Shown here in pieces: positions 36,074-46,906 of a DNA stretch of 64,000 nucleotides. Both the position numbers and the translations under genes were made by a program. Below the pieces are notes generated by a model that did no database searches, was not told where the DNA came from, and saw nothing but the letters and a program-made list of their open reading frames with translations. Source of the stretch: Gonatopus flavifemur (taxonomy: Eukaryota > Arthropoda > Insecta > Hymenoptera > Dryinidae); NCBI GenBank assembly GCA_018340375.1, contig JAFFJZ010000004.1:32090001-32154000 (forward strand), written 5' to 3'. Numbering within the stretch: the first letter of the stretch is position 1; each line of letters opens with the position of its first letter.

Positions 36074-36510
36074 AGTATGAGACAAAGTCATTCCAAAGAA
36101 AGGAGAAAAAACTCCAGTCTAAGGTAATTCGAAAAAATCAGATGAGTTTCAAGAAATATTTAAGTTTAATTTTTCAACATGGAAAATCATTGGACATTCT
36201 TGTGGCAATTGTTATAACCTGCATAAAACTGAAAAATCAGTTATCACAGCATCAGAACATTATGTGATTGTAAAATTGATGATATTCGATCTCAATAATG
36301 TGGAAGCAACAAAGGTAGAAAATATAAACATCAAAGTAGTGCCAACCTCAAAAATGCAAATTGCAGAACACTTTTATAAAGATATAGCCGTTGTTTTTCA
36401 TCATCGTGTTGATCGTTTCTGATATGTCTCGGAATTTTTCACAAACGACAAACACGTTTGGTTTGGAATAACTCAGCGCTCTTTCTAGTATGTGACAAAT
36501 TTCAAAACAT
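36074..36510. other. Interval without recognised gene
   Basis: AT-rich non-coding DNA between mariner 3 and the hAT-like element. Confidence 0.4.
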
Positions 36511-36518
36511 ATCAGGAA

Positions 36519-37554
36519 TAGTGTAGCCACGATCCGAGCTAATCCGAGTTTTCAGCATGAGCTCGGCTTGGCTCTTGTTTTTGCCAAATAGGCTCGGTTC
36601 GCAAATCGGATCGATGGTCCACTGCTCGGATCAAATCTCGGATTGGCTCGAAAATCGTCGAGCTAGATTGAAGATCTCACGATCCTACTTCGTTCAAAAC
36701 AGACGCGAAGAAAAAATTCTTGCATCCAGGGGCTCCTTGGAATAGAGCATACAGTGCAGGTCATAAGTTTGAATTAACCTAAAGACATTTAACATTCTGA
36801 CATCTTCGCTATGCGAAATTGATTTAATTCATATAAACTACATAAATAATAATCAAAAACTGTCTAAAAATATAAAACACAATAAGCTTATGTAAATAAA
36901 GTAAGTTGATTTCCTGAAACAAACACATCAACTGAAAAAATTGTTTTTCCTTTGGGTGTATTCAAACTTTTAGCCTGTACTATTTTTCTGAAGCTCTTGA
37001 AATTGAAGTATAGAACAACTTTTTCTCAAAATTTTTATGACTCGACAAATCAAATTTCATAAATGTTAGTTATGAAAACTCCATGAATACATCTTCCAAT
37101 GAATAATTAGATAAATATATCATTAAATCTATCTTCAGAGGATTGGCGATGAAGAAAAATCCACTTTATAAACATATTTTCTTGATACCGACTCTACTAC
37201 TGATTAAACATTAAATACAATATTGTTTCATAAACCGATTCTGAGAAATGAAATTTCATGAGATTTGATCAGAACATTGTCCAAGATTCAATGAGATTCT
37301 GCGAGATTCAGTGAGATTTGGCGAGAATCAATGAGAGTTTTTCTTAACCAGGGTCCTTCTTCTGCTAGGAAATTTTCTCAGTAACGATCTAGCTCGTCGA
37401 TCTCATAGTTCTGGCTCAGCTCGAAACTCGGATCGACTGAAATTTTTTCGGCTCTACTCGAAGATCGGATCGTTTGAAATTATTGAGATCGGCTTGAAAT
37501 TTCGGGCTGATCCGAGAAGATCTTCGATCCAGATCGAAGATCGCAGGAACACTA
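36519..37554. mobile_element. hAT-like non-autonomous element (1036 bp), 8-bp TSD
   Basis: Ends TAGTGTAGCCACGATC and, inverted, TAGTGTTCCTGCGATC. The flanking octamers ATCAGGAA (36511-36518) and ATCAGAAA (37555-37562) agree at 7 of 8, a hAT-type duplication. Both terminal ~180-bp zones are packed with CTCGGATCG/CGATCTTCGATC words. The middle is unrelated AT-rich DNA with a Tc1-like inverted pair (36753-36978) and a GAGATTTGG/GAGATTCWG zone ending in CTTAACCAGGG (37340-37351). No transposase. Confidence 0.6.
36753..36978. mobile_element. Tc1-like MITE nested in the hAT-like element
   Basis: Left CAGTGCAGGTCATAAGTTTG and right, inverted, AGTACAGGCTAAAAGTTTG form imperfect inverted repeats near TA dinucleotides. 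CAGT..GG..AAAAGTTTG is a typical Tc1-like terminus. Interior AT-rich and non-coding. Confidence 0.45.
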
Positions 37555-37562
37555 ATCAGAAA

Positions 37563-38290
37563 CGTTCAACACGTTTAGTTTCAAATAGGTCAGAGTTGTT
37601 TATAGTAAGTATGTCAAATGGTTGAACTGAATGGTTGAAATGGAATTGGTCAATGTTCTATAAGATCTCCCAGATCATATTGAATTCGAATAACGTTCAA
37701 TTCATCTAATAACACTACAACATCCTGTTCTACAGTTTGGATACGTTATTTCATTTGCGTCAGTATAGATTCTAATTATTGTTCAAGTGTCGTTTTATGT
37801 TCTCTTTTTATCTTTCCTAATGACAATTCTCTTCTTCCTTATGAGAATTAAAAGTCTGAGCGAGAAGTTGGTTGAAAACAATAGTAACCAGAAGAAGAAG
37901 AAGAAAAAAAAAGAAGAAGTAGAAAGAAGAGGGGAGAATAATTAATACGACATTGCGTGAACATATTGCGTATTCGCGAGCAGTGTAAAGAATGGATAAT
38001 TCTTCCTCTCTTTCCAGACATCATAAACTCTCGTGTATGTATACTACTCTCCTCTCCGCTTTTATGTTTTCTTCATCGCGGAACGGCCATCCGTAGCCCC
38101 GCGTCGAACCAACAGCGGCAAGGCTTACGTGAATTCTATGCTCGTTTTACGTAATGTCGGTGGAGCAGCAACTTTGCGTGCTAAGAATGCATGCTACTGC
38201 ATTTCGTCCAACACCTCCTTGACGTTGTCATATCATTTTCATTCATAATACACAGCGTCATCGTGCGTCACGTCGTGAATCAAATATCCA
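37563..38290. other. Interval with purine microsatellite, no recognised gene
   Basis: A GAA-rich run spans 37891-37938. 38000-38280 has mixed composition and a 3'-splice-like CTCTCTTTCCAG at about 38014, so an exon cannot be excluded. No ORF has a recognisable domain. Confidence 0.3.
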
Positions 38291-38536
38291 CACGAAGAAA
38301 AAAGATCATGGAATGATCGCTAGGAAAGATAGCAAACTGGTGACAACTACGAATTTCTGTGTACAGTCGCTAACAGAGACGAGTAATGGTTCCTATTTTG
38401 GTATATTGAAATACAATATAGTATACCAAAATAGGAATCATTACTCGTCTCTCTTAGCGACCGTGTACAGAAATTCGTAGTTGTCATCAGTTTACTATCT
38501 TTTGTAGTGATCATTCCATGATCTTTTTTCTCCGTG
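38291..38536. mobile_element. CMC-like near-perfect hairpin MITE, TSD CA
   Basis: Starts CACGAAGAAAAAAGATCATG and ends CATGATCTTTTTTCTCCGTG; CA flanks both sides (38289-38290, 38537-38538). The arms (~115 bp) pair almost completely (GACGAGTAATGGTTCCTATT, CGAATTTCTGTGTACAG), leaving a ~10-base loop. 246 bp. Confidence 0.82.
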
Positions 38537-38538
38537 CA

Positions 38539-39044
38539 TCTGTTCAATTTTTATCCGATAATATTTTGTCATTCAACATGTGTGTATGTTGTTTTTTTTC
38601 GCAATTTCATATTGCATTCAGGGAGATTAATTGAGATTATAACGGAAAATTGAAGAGATAGCTGATTCTTCCGAAGGATTATTCTTGATTTTTTAATTGT
38701 CAGGGACTTCCTTCAAGCTTCGTTGATTCCATCTTTGTTATGTTGGGAAATATGAAGACGTTGTTTTGCGAGTATTGAGTAATTACAATTACCATACATT
38801 ATTGTTACCAATTGTATGTAGAAATGTACGCGGTTTAAGTGCTGTATGTGTTATCGAAATCATCCGGATGCTGTTGAACTGTATATTCCTAATGAGAGAA
38901 GCAAATGTAGATTCATCCGCAATTACAATGAATGAGTTCCATGGTATATTTCTCTGTCGATATAAAATTCTTCATTCATGTCTTGAATTTTAGAAAAATG
39001 AACAATTTAATGAACCGTCCTACTTTTCATTTGACAATCTCAAC
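38539..39044. other. Interval without recognised gene
   Basis: AT-rich non-coding DNA. Confidence 0.4.
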
Positions 39045-39293
39045 GATAATAAGGTAAGGTGACCGGCCCCATTAATGAACACCTTAACCCCCATTAGCGA
39101 ACAATCGTTTATTTATTATATCTTTCCTATGGCATATTATTCTGAATTTATTCACATAACAGCGGTTGATTTACTATCCAGTCAGTCATGCTTGGATGAA
39201 ATTAAAGCACTAAATGAAAAGTACTATGAATCAAAAACCAAAACGTTCATTAAAGGGGTCGCGTTCATGAATGGGGTCATCTACCTTATCTAC
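39045..39293. mobile_element. Foldback MITE, ends GATAAGGTAGATGACC-like
   Basis: Left arm (39045-39108) and right arm (39240-39293) are inverted copies with TAAGGTARRTGACC and CCCATTMATGAACRC words. Each arm contains a second, shifted version of CCCATTAATGAAC. An open frame through it (39075-39362) is a by-product. Target duplication unclear. Confidence 0.55.
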
Positions 39294-39297
39294 TTCA

Positions 39298-39515
39298 TGT
39301 TCTTGAAGTTTGAATCGTTCATAGAAACGAAACGAATATTCAGGACTTGCAAAATCTCTTGAATCATTGTTATTTATCTACTCGAATTGACTCTTCGGAA
39401 CTCGAAAACAGCGTTCAGGGAAAGTACTGCAAGATTTTGAATCTTGGACAGCTGAATATTTTGTCATTTGATTACTAATTCGTTTCAATAAACGATTCAA
39501 ACTTCAGCAACATAT
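39298..39515. repeat. Dispersed foldback repeat, copy 2
   Basis: Ends AAGTTTGAATCGTTCATAG and inverted AATAAACGATTCAAACTT. Homologous to 14645-14860, including flanking TGTTCTYGAAG and CTTCAGCAAMATCT. It abuts the MITE at 39045-39293. Confidence 0.65.
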
Positions 39516-40183
39516 CTACTTCAATGCATATTCCAGTCTATCACCGGGATGAAGATTATATTACCGCTAACGAATTTATAATTAGTTACATTCATTATTC
39601 CGTTCAGTCTTGTTTTCTCCGCTGGAACTGATATTTATCAACTGTTCTGAAATACCTTTTTTTGTCAACAAATCATCTTTGTGATGAAATGTATAAATCA
39701 TTCAAAGAGATTTCTTGTTCAAAGAGGGAACAATACAACGAGGTATGAGCAAAACGGTGAACATGATGAATTATATGTCATATCATTCAAAAACATTGCA
39801 ATACAATTAACGAGGAATGTCAATTCCGTTATAGGATTATTATCTTTTTTGAAAACAGATTGTTTTTCATTTATTCCAAGTTATTGAATTAATGATTGCC
39901 CTTATGATACGTGATACTGATGAATTCACATGTTACGTGCTTTTGCATGTTTCATTGGCGCATGCGAGGAAACAGTTATACTTACAGTAACGGAAAGAAT
40001 TAATTTTGAAATGAAAAAAGTCACTATCATTTGTATATAATTAATGCTTAGATATAATAGAATAATAACGCAATTTGATAATAAACGAAATAATTACATC
40101 AATAAAATAAACAATATATAAATAAATGATGAAAAAACATACCAAATTAACATTCCATAGAATAATAATAATATTTATTATTT
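39516..40183. other. Interval without recognised gene
   Basis: AT-rich non-coding DNA; a 68-codon ORF at 39681-39887 shows nothing recognisable. Confidence 0.35.
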
Positions 40184-40492
40184 AATGTGGGAGTGTAAAC
40201 AGTCCAAGAACAAGTAAGTGAGTCAGGAATTTTTATTGAACCTTCCTTCCCGACGTTTCGTTTAGATACTAAGCATTATCAAGGGTACTAATCGGAGTAA
40301 AGAAAATGTAGTATTTTCGTTGAGTTCGTTCGGACCCATTGAACCGAAGTGGGTAAAAAATCAATCTGTCTGGGTAGTACTTGTAGCTTGGGATTCCATG
40401 AATGTGGGAGTGTAAACAAGTCCAGGAACAAGTAAGTGAGTCAGGAACTTTTATTGAACCTTCTTTCCCGACGTTTCGCTTAGATACTGAGC
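40184..40492. repeat. ~91-bp direct repeat, Penelope-like/hammerhead-like motif
   Basis: AATGTGGGAGTGTAAAC opens two direct copies (from 40184 and 40401, offset 217). Both continue through GTAAGTGAGTCAGGAA to CCCGACGTTTCG and TTAGATACTRAGC. Read on the minus strand this gives GAAACGTCGGG after a CTTGATAATGC, resembling the GAAACGUC and CUGAUGA halves of hammerhead ribozymes in Penelope-like retroelement pseudo-LTRs, but with core substitutions. Tandem terminal repeats also fit Penelope-like elements. No reverse transcriptase or GIY-YIG domain is present. Confidence 0.4.
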
Positions 40493-40498
40493 CGAACA

Positions 40499-41057
40499 GG
40501 AACTAGATAGAAGCAAAAAATTCTCGCCTGGACTACATGGCAGCAAACAATCCTAGATTAGACTGAACGGTAGCAAAGAATTCTAGGCCGAACTAGATGG
40601 TAGCAAAGAATTCTAGGCCGAACTAGATGGTAGCAAAACATTCTAGACTGGACGGGAAGATAGGAAAAAAATCCGAAAGTGATCTAAATGGTAGAAAAAA
40701 ATCCAAGAGTGAACTAGATGGCAGCAAAAAATTCTAGGCTAGACTAGATGGTAGCAAAAAAATCCTAGAGTGGACTAGGTGGTAGCAAGAAAATCCTCAA
40801 GTGAACTAGATGGGCGCGAAAAAATCCGAAGCTGATCCAGATAGGAGCAAAAAATTCCACAGTGATACAAAAATCCTAGGGTGACCTGGATGGTAGTAAA
40901 GACATCCCAAAGTGAACCAGATGGTAGCAAACAATTCTAGACTGGACTAGATGGTGGCAGAAAAATCCTGAAGTGAACCAGAGGGGAGCAAAAAAATCTA
41001 GACTGAACTAGATGGTAGCAAAAAAGTCCTAGAGTCAACTAGACGGTAGCAAAGAAT
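40499..41057. repeat. ~30-31-bp minisatellite (about 18 copies)
   Basis: The unit is GAACTAGATGGTAGCAAAGA plus ATTCTAGGCC, with extensive substitution between copies (ATCCTAGAGTG, ATCCGAAAGTG variants). Two adjacent copies near 40590-40650 are nearly identical. It starts directly after the second copy of the 91-bp repeat, so both may belong to one element. Confidence 0.8.
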
Positions 41058-41762
41058 TCACTGCACCTTCAAGGGGCGAAGCTTACCCGAAACAGGTATT
41101 CCTAAAGATCCGGCTAATCCATTCATGGTCTTGATCATTCTGACCCTCCTCACAGTAAAAAGTAAATCTTAATTTCATGATCGACTGATTTTCAGATGAG
41201 GCTTAAAGTCAGCAATATCACGATTTCAACCGTAATATGGAATGAAAAAGAGTTATGGCTGTATTAAATTCAATTGAATCGGATAATGTGCTGATTATCA
41301 GCAATGGTTATCTTATAGTCAGCCATGTAGAGTTTGATGGATAATTCAGTCAAAAAATATCTGAAAATAAGATCAGAATTCTCTCATTTTCAGTATAACA
41401 ATTGTTTATAAGTACACATATATATGTGCATATAATCAATTACAGTTTCAATTCAGTCAAATTATTTCAGGTTTTTTATTTATTGTTCATGGTGCCTAAC
41501 GAATTCGGTAACAATTTGTAATAACAACTTCGTTAAAGCTTGTTGTTGGATTTTCCGCACTGTTAATGGATTTTTTATGTCGACATTTTCACCTCTACAT
41601 TACAACACAAATTGGGATTAATTCAAACTTTCAGAGGTATTAACATTTGTACTAATTCTCAGTTCTCGTGAAATGTTTTCCAAATTTATCTTTGACTTCA
41701 CACTACACATAGTATCAAATTATACTATTATGAAATGATTCATCACATCCGTTGATCGAAAC
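41058..41762. other. Interval without recognised gene
   Basis: AT-rich non-coding DNA after the minisatellite; nothing recognisable. Confidence 0.35.
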
Positions 41763-41847
41763 GGTACCATGGCGGAGTAGTCAAACGCAAAGGACTAGGA
41801 CAGGTCATGGTAGCAACAACGTGGGTTCGAATCTCCCGATGAGGGTT
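41763..41847 (+). ncRNA. tRNA-like pol III promoter (SINE head or tRNA pseudogene)
   Basis: A box-A-like TGGCGGAGTAGTC (41770-41782) and a perfect box-B core GGTTCGAATCT (41824-41834) have tRNA-like spacing. A clean cloverleaf with a paired acceptor stem is not evident and the sequence continues with CATCTTCAAAAACT. A tRNA-derived SINE or decayed tRNA is therefore likelier than a working tRNA. Confidence 0.45.
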
Positions 41848-42429
41848 AAAGATGTTCCATCTTCAAAAACTACGATCACGATATAATTGAACAATCAACA
41901 AGTGAAGTGAATAAATTCAGACAATATAGAATTTTTTTTTGTATCCTCCGCATAAACATAAACATATTTCTCATCGTCGATAGGTAACGCCATGTTCAGT
42001 AGAACAAAACCAAAAACAATGGACGAACCCATCTATCTAGAACAATTCGCTTTGAGTTCCAGTTCAAAATCAGTTTCAATTTCAGTTGAATAGAGATGAA
42101 TGTAAGCTGTATTCTTGTTTGAGTTTGAGAAGGTTTGGCGGTGGCTGACTTTAAGTCTAATGAGTCTTCTTTCGGTTTCATCTTAAATTCAGCTCATATT
42201 CTAACTGAAATTAAGTTTTTCTTTTTACCGTGCTGTACCGTACTGTCACGTCAAAATCGAATTTCACAAATTTTTTCCAAAATTTCAAGAGAAAAATTTC
42301 AAAATTCCAAAACGAAAACACATACGTCATCTGGTGGCTAACACATAGCCAAAAACCCCATGTGAACCTTTTTTCCCCACAACGTACCCTCTCTGCCATT
42401 TCCTCGATTCCTACATAGCCTAATACTCA
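41848..42429. other. Interval, probably includes LINE 3' tail
   Basis: 42350-42429 shifts to higher GC and, read on the minus strand, directly follows the LINE remnant at 42430-43395, so it may be its 3' UTR. The rest is AT-rich. No gene. Confidence 0.3.
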
Positions 42430-43395
42430 ACCTTGCTAACTCACCGTATCTGGGTAACGGCTAAAGCCAAAAAATCGTTCCTCACGGCGAGTTATTGCAA
42501 AGAAATAGCAAAACAAGATGCAATCGGTCCGTTTGCAGTTAGATGGAAAGGTATGCCATGCAAGGTACGGGTGCGTTCTTCGACCACCACCGCACTCCTC
42601 GCCTCTCCAGCCTTGCTCCGCCGGAAGATGTTTTGTCGTTCCCTAGCGAGAAGCGCAACGGGAAAGAGTCCGGCCACGACAAACACCTCAGGGCCAGAGA
42701 TCGTGCGATATCCAGAGGCGACCCGTAGACCGCCGAGTGATTGAACTCTCTCGAGTCGCTCTCTGCAGCTCTTCCTTTCCGTGGTATGCCCCCAAATCTC
42801 GGCCACGTGGAGGAGAACCGAGTTGACTGAAGATATTAACAGTCGACTTCACTTGGGGCCACCGACGTTCGCCATTAGCCTTCCAAGCTGTCGTGACCTT
42901 CTTAGCGGCTTGATTGGCAGCCCCCCAAATGTGATCCCGGAAGCTGACCCTCCAGTTCAGAGTGAGGCCCACATACCGTACCACGGGCTAGAGGAAAGAC
43001 AGCAGGGATTCTCTTCTTCGTAAGGGGTACGGTCTCCGTCTTGCTGAGAGCCAGAGATAACCCATGCTCCCTCATCTAGGTTCCGAAGCGACGCATCGCC
43101 TGCTTGAGTACTAGCTGGGCTCGCGCGACGTCGCAGGGCTCAATGAGTAAGCCGACGTCGTCCGCAAACTCAACCAGTAAGGAACCTTCGAGTATTTCGA
43201 CGTTTTAAAGATCAGGGTCTAAGATGGACTCCTTCGCTGCCCTCGACGCAGTCCTCTCACAGTCCACGGTAGTCTTGTAAACGAGAGCACGGTCCTGCAA
43301 ATAGTGGTCCACCATCCTGAAAAGGTACTGAGGCAACCGGAACGTATGCTCCAGGATGCAGAGCATGTCGCTGCAGCGCGTGGGGTTGAACACTA
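42430..43395 (-). pseudogene. R1/LOA-like non-LTR retrotransposon fragment (reverse transcriptase)
   Basis: A GC-rich island, unlike its AT-rich surroundings, that reads on the minus strand as the C-terminal half of a LINE polymerase. From 43393 down: TFRLPQYLFRMVDHYLQDRAL then ILDPDL (degraded GSVLGPDLW motif). Next comes LLVEFADDVGLLI, the reverse-transcriptase catalytic box with FADD in place of YADD, then EHGLSLALSKTETV. Then RYVGLTLNWRVSFRDHI (YLG-type block) and YRTISGPEVFVVAGLFPVALLARERQ. The blocks lie in different frames with in-frame stops, so it is dead and 5'-truncated, as usual for LINEs. Clade assignment rests on motif style only. Confidence 0.75.
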
Positions 43396-43484
43396 TGTTA
43401 TCCTACAGCGGTGAAAGTTCATTTTTCGCATAATTCAAACTACGTAATTAATCCGACTGTATATTGATTAAAGGGTCAAACGAC

Positions 43485-43723
43485 ATAGCAAAAAGTGAAT
43501 TAAGAAATTTACCATGTAGGATGACAATGTGTCACTCCGAGTTCTCAAATGGAAATTCTTACAAAAAATATTATCAAATAATTCACATTATCAGACAAAA
43601 ATAGATTTTTCTCCCATGATGAGAATTATTTGACAATAAATTTTATAAAAATTTCCATTCAAAGACTCGAGGCGACGCGTTGTCATCCCACATGATAAAT
43701 TTTTCCATTTTCTTTTTTTCGTG
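43485..43723. mobile_element. CMC-like hairpin element, left end decayed
   Basis: The arms (about 43503-43562 and 43641-43707) are inverted copies sharing AAATTTAYCATGTRGGATGACA and CTCRAGTCTTTGAATGG-like sequence. The right end TTTTTTTCGTG followed by TA fits the family. The left terminus is not clear. Confidence 0.5.
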
Positions 43724-44522
43724 TATGAACAGATTAATGAATCAAACTCCAAAAAAATCTACTGAAAATGTCTCGTACCGAACTGGAAGCGTTTGGCCGT
43801 AGTTTGTTAGAAATGATTTGGCTGCTGCCACGCCACTAGTATCCCATGTTGTGCATTTGTACGAGAAAACTACATTATAACCATGGAAATTTGAGTACAC
43901 GTATCAGAAAATGATTAATAAATGATAAAAGGGTTATTTATAGGTAACAAACGTACATTTGCTTATGGGGAAAACAATCTTTATTTGAATCCAATATATT
44001 CCGTGAATAGTGAACAAGTCATATTTAGTAGAGGTTATATTTAATACAGTTTGTTAAAAGTTAATAAATAATATTTATGAGAATCATGACAGGTTTGCGT
44101 GGAATGAATATCATCTCACCATAACCAAATATACATTTTTCAAGTATAAATAAACCTTTTTCTCTGTATGTTCATGCTGAAAAATTGAAGCCGAAAGTTT
44201 TCAATCTTACGTAAAATATGGGAAATTTCAGTATGAAAAACACTTTTCTGTATGTGAACAGTAGACATTCATTACGAATAGAATTTCTCGTTTTGTTTTT
44301 AAATCATGTAGATGAAATCTTGAGTATTGTTTCGATTTATCAAAACAATCGATGGCATGTGAACGTTTCTTTTCGGTACACATGACTTCATTTGTATAAA
44401 TAACACTCCTAACTCTTCCTGAATGTCAAACGTGAGAAGTGTCACGTTATTGCAAACATGAAACACATATTTCAACATCATTCATTCTACAATAACGTAT
44501 TTACACTACTCCTCCTACTCTC
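43724..44522. other. Interval holding one copy of a diverged repeat pair
   Basis: 43922-44040 (GGGTTATTTATAGGTAACAA.. CAATATATTCCGTGAATAG) resembles 54740-54845 at roughly two-thirds identity by eye, marking an old dispersed repeat. The rest is AT-rich and non-coding. Confidence 0.4.
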
Positions 44523-44753
44523 TACCCTGGTTCAACAAACCAATTGATTCTCGCCAAATCTCATTGAATCTTGCACAGTTTTCTGACCAAATCCTGCTTA
44601 ACCATTCTCAATGAGATTTGATCAGATGAGTCTATTTTTTCAATGTGATTCTCATTGAATCTTGCCAAATCTGATTGAAGCTTGTACAATGTTCTGACCA
44701 AATCTCATAAAATTTTAATCCGTCAGATTCTATGGATTTCTTCAAACAGGGTA
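44523..44753. mobile_element. Element with TACCCTGGTT termini
   Basis: Starts TACCCTGGTTCAACAAA and ends TTCTTCAAACAGGGTA in inverted form. The interior consists of ATTGAATCTTG and CCAAATCTCAT words in both orientations. The CCCTGGTT terminus also occurs at 50971, 52023 and, inverted, at 37351, 54198, 54324 and 54450, so this is one terminus type with different fillings. Confidence 0.5.
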
Positions 44754-45029
44754 CACACAGGGAACCCGTGAGATATTAAATCGCCTAATCTTTCGTGAAT
44801 TTTTATTTTGCAATTGACGTGGAACAAAATGAACCGATTGATGATTTTGTATCACCAAACTGCTTGGTTTTTGGATCTCCAACTTCACAGATAATATCAC
44901 CGAAATTCGAGATTTATGTTCTCCGATGTTGTGATATTCTCTCACGCAGTTGAGATAAAAAATCATCTAATCGCGAGATGAAAAATTAGGAAGGTTAGGT
45001 GATGTAATATCTCGCGAGTTCTCTGCGTG
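44754..45029. mobile_element. CMC-like element, TSD TA
   Basis: Starts CACACAGGGAACCCGTG and ends CGCGAGTTCTCTGCGTG; TA flanks both sides (44752-44753, 45030-45031). Arms pair over about 43 bp (GAGATATT and AATATCTC, GCCTAATC and inverse). Interior words around ATCTCG recur in both orientations. It directly abuts 44523-44753, sharing the TA. Confidence 0.6.
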
Positions 45030-45799
45030 TATAGAACTTTTATTTGGTATACATATACGAAATCGTTACAGAATACATTCTCGGCCCTCACTTTGAGAGA
45101 TGAATAATGGAATGATTAAACTTCTCTCTTGCATTGCTGTAATGTTTTTTGAACTTTAAATCAAAAGTGAAATTCCTTAAGTGAGAATAATTAATGTCAA
45201 ATGTAAATCAATGATTTTGTATAAAGATATCATAGTTGTTTCATAATACCTTATGTTAATAGCCATCGTATGATTAATTTCAAGATAATTTTTTATCAGA
45301 AACCGTGAAATCACGAACAGTAACGCATGACGAGCAGAAAGTGATGTTGTAACAACAATATGTCATCTCAATAATTCAATCATAACTTACATGGAGAAAA
45401 GAACATATAGAGTACCTTATTTTTCCATTATGGTAAAAATTGTTTTCTCTTGCTTTATTCTCTGTGATTAAGAAGATTCTTTTACAGATTATTATTGTCT
45501 ATCTTACTGTCTCGAAATTGAAATACGAAATTTACGTATTAAAGATAAGCAAGTACTCAAGAAAATTGAGTAACTGGCGCAAGCCACATTGGGTTTCGAT
45601 GGTTACTTGTTTGTTTCGGGTTACCCGATTTAGATTGTAAATCTGAGTTAAAAAGTAAAACCTAATCCACTTCTGATTCCTTGCGTATTATGGAGTTTGA
45701 TTTCACTCTTCGCCCTGATCTCCCCCTTTTTTTAATTGATTCGATAATGAAAACAATAATAATAAGAACTTGTATTTTTTACCACATTCCGAGATCATT
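45030..45799. other. Interval without recognised gene
   Basis: AT-rich non-coding DNA; nothing recognisable. Confidence 0.35.
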
Positions 45800-46262
45800 C
45801 CACCATTGGCATAAAGTTGATTCAGCATTGGTTCAATATTGGCCCAATAAGGATTCAAGTTTAGGGCAAGATTGGCACAATTTTGATGCAAGTTTGAATT
45901 CAAACACTCCCCAGCACGCTCCAATTAATTTTTCTAGCTGGAGCCAATCTTAGTGGAAAAGTTACAGTAGAATGTTTGAGACTTGAGAGACAATTGGGGA
46001 ATTTATCTCCCAGTTTTGTTTCAAGCTCGTTATCATATTGATAGCCTTGGGCGAAGTCTGGGAGGCAAATCTTCCAATGGTTCCCCAATGTTGGGGCATT
46101 CTATTGTCACGCCATTACCAGCATTGGCTGATGTTAGCAAAATCAATTGGGGCGGGGAAGGCACTATGTTATCATTCCAAGGTTGCGCCAAGCTTGTTTG
46201 CCAAAGCTCGGCCAAGCTTCTTCAACGTCGCCCCATCCATGCGCCAATGGTTAATTTCTACA
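45800..46262. repeat. TTGGC/GCCAA word-saturated segment
   Basis: TTGGC, GCCAA, CAATATTGG, TTGGGGC and AAGCTTG words recur about every 10-25 bases in both orientations, without a fixed period. Overlapping ORFs exist on both strands because stop codons are depleted by the word usage. Similar segments lie at 26535-26770, 49620-49890 and 50190-50530. Probably internal parts of one foldback family. Confidence 0.45.
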
Positions 46263-46471
46263 TGGGTAGTCTCGAGATTGGAACATGAATTTTATTGTTT
46301 CAGGAACAATTCGAATCGATACACGTGTGACCTTAAATTATTCAATCCCACATAGCACACAATGTCTCAGTAATATTCTTAGGATATTACAAATATCTCA
46401 CTTAAAACATTCTATGTTCAATATTCCTACGAGATTCCATAGATATTGCAGATAGAATATTTCATTACAAA

Positions 46472-46669
46472 TATTCTGAGAATCTTGCGATTGAAATATT
46501 GCACGTATGAAATTCTGCAATGTTCTGAGAATCTATGATGAGGGATATTTCATGTTTGTCGCAAATGAAATATTCTGAGAATCTTGCGATTGAAATATTG
46601 CACGTATGAAATTCTGCAATGTTCTGAGAATCTATGATGAGGGATATTTCATGTTTGTCGCGAATGAAA
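46472..46669. repeat. 99-bp tandem duplication
   Basis: Two head-to-tail copies, period exactly 99, starting TATTCTGAGAATCTTGCG. They differ at one base (GCAAATG against GCGAATG); a third copy begins at 46670 and then diverges. Near identity indicates a recent duplication. Confidence 0.9.
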
Positions 46670-46906
46670 TATTCTGAGAATATTTCAGTAGCAATATTTT
46701 ATGTGGCAGTAAGAATTTTTATTCATCAGACCCGGTACTTGGTAAAATTTACAAGTCGAGAGCGAAAGAAACCTCTCTTCCATGACCTATTCAATTTCAG
46801 TTTCAGAGGATTCTGAATTGATTGGTCTATATCTCACGGAAACGAATTTATCAGAAACACATCATTATGATGATGAAGAGTGACATTTTGAGGGCATTGA
46901 AGTCAT

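Noticed and set aside
40499..41057. Regular ~30-bp repeats resembling a CRISPR array
   Set aside because: Units are contiguous without unique spacers, vary throughout, and the genome is eukaryotic: a minisatellite.
45983..46355. Overlapping open frames on both strands (about 100 codons)
   Set aside because: Stop codons are depleted by the TTGGC/GCCAA vocabulary; both strands are open simultaneously, so no coding signal.
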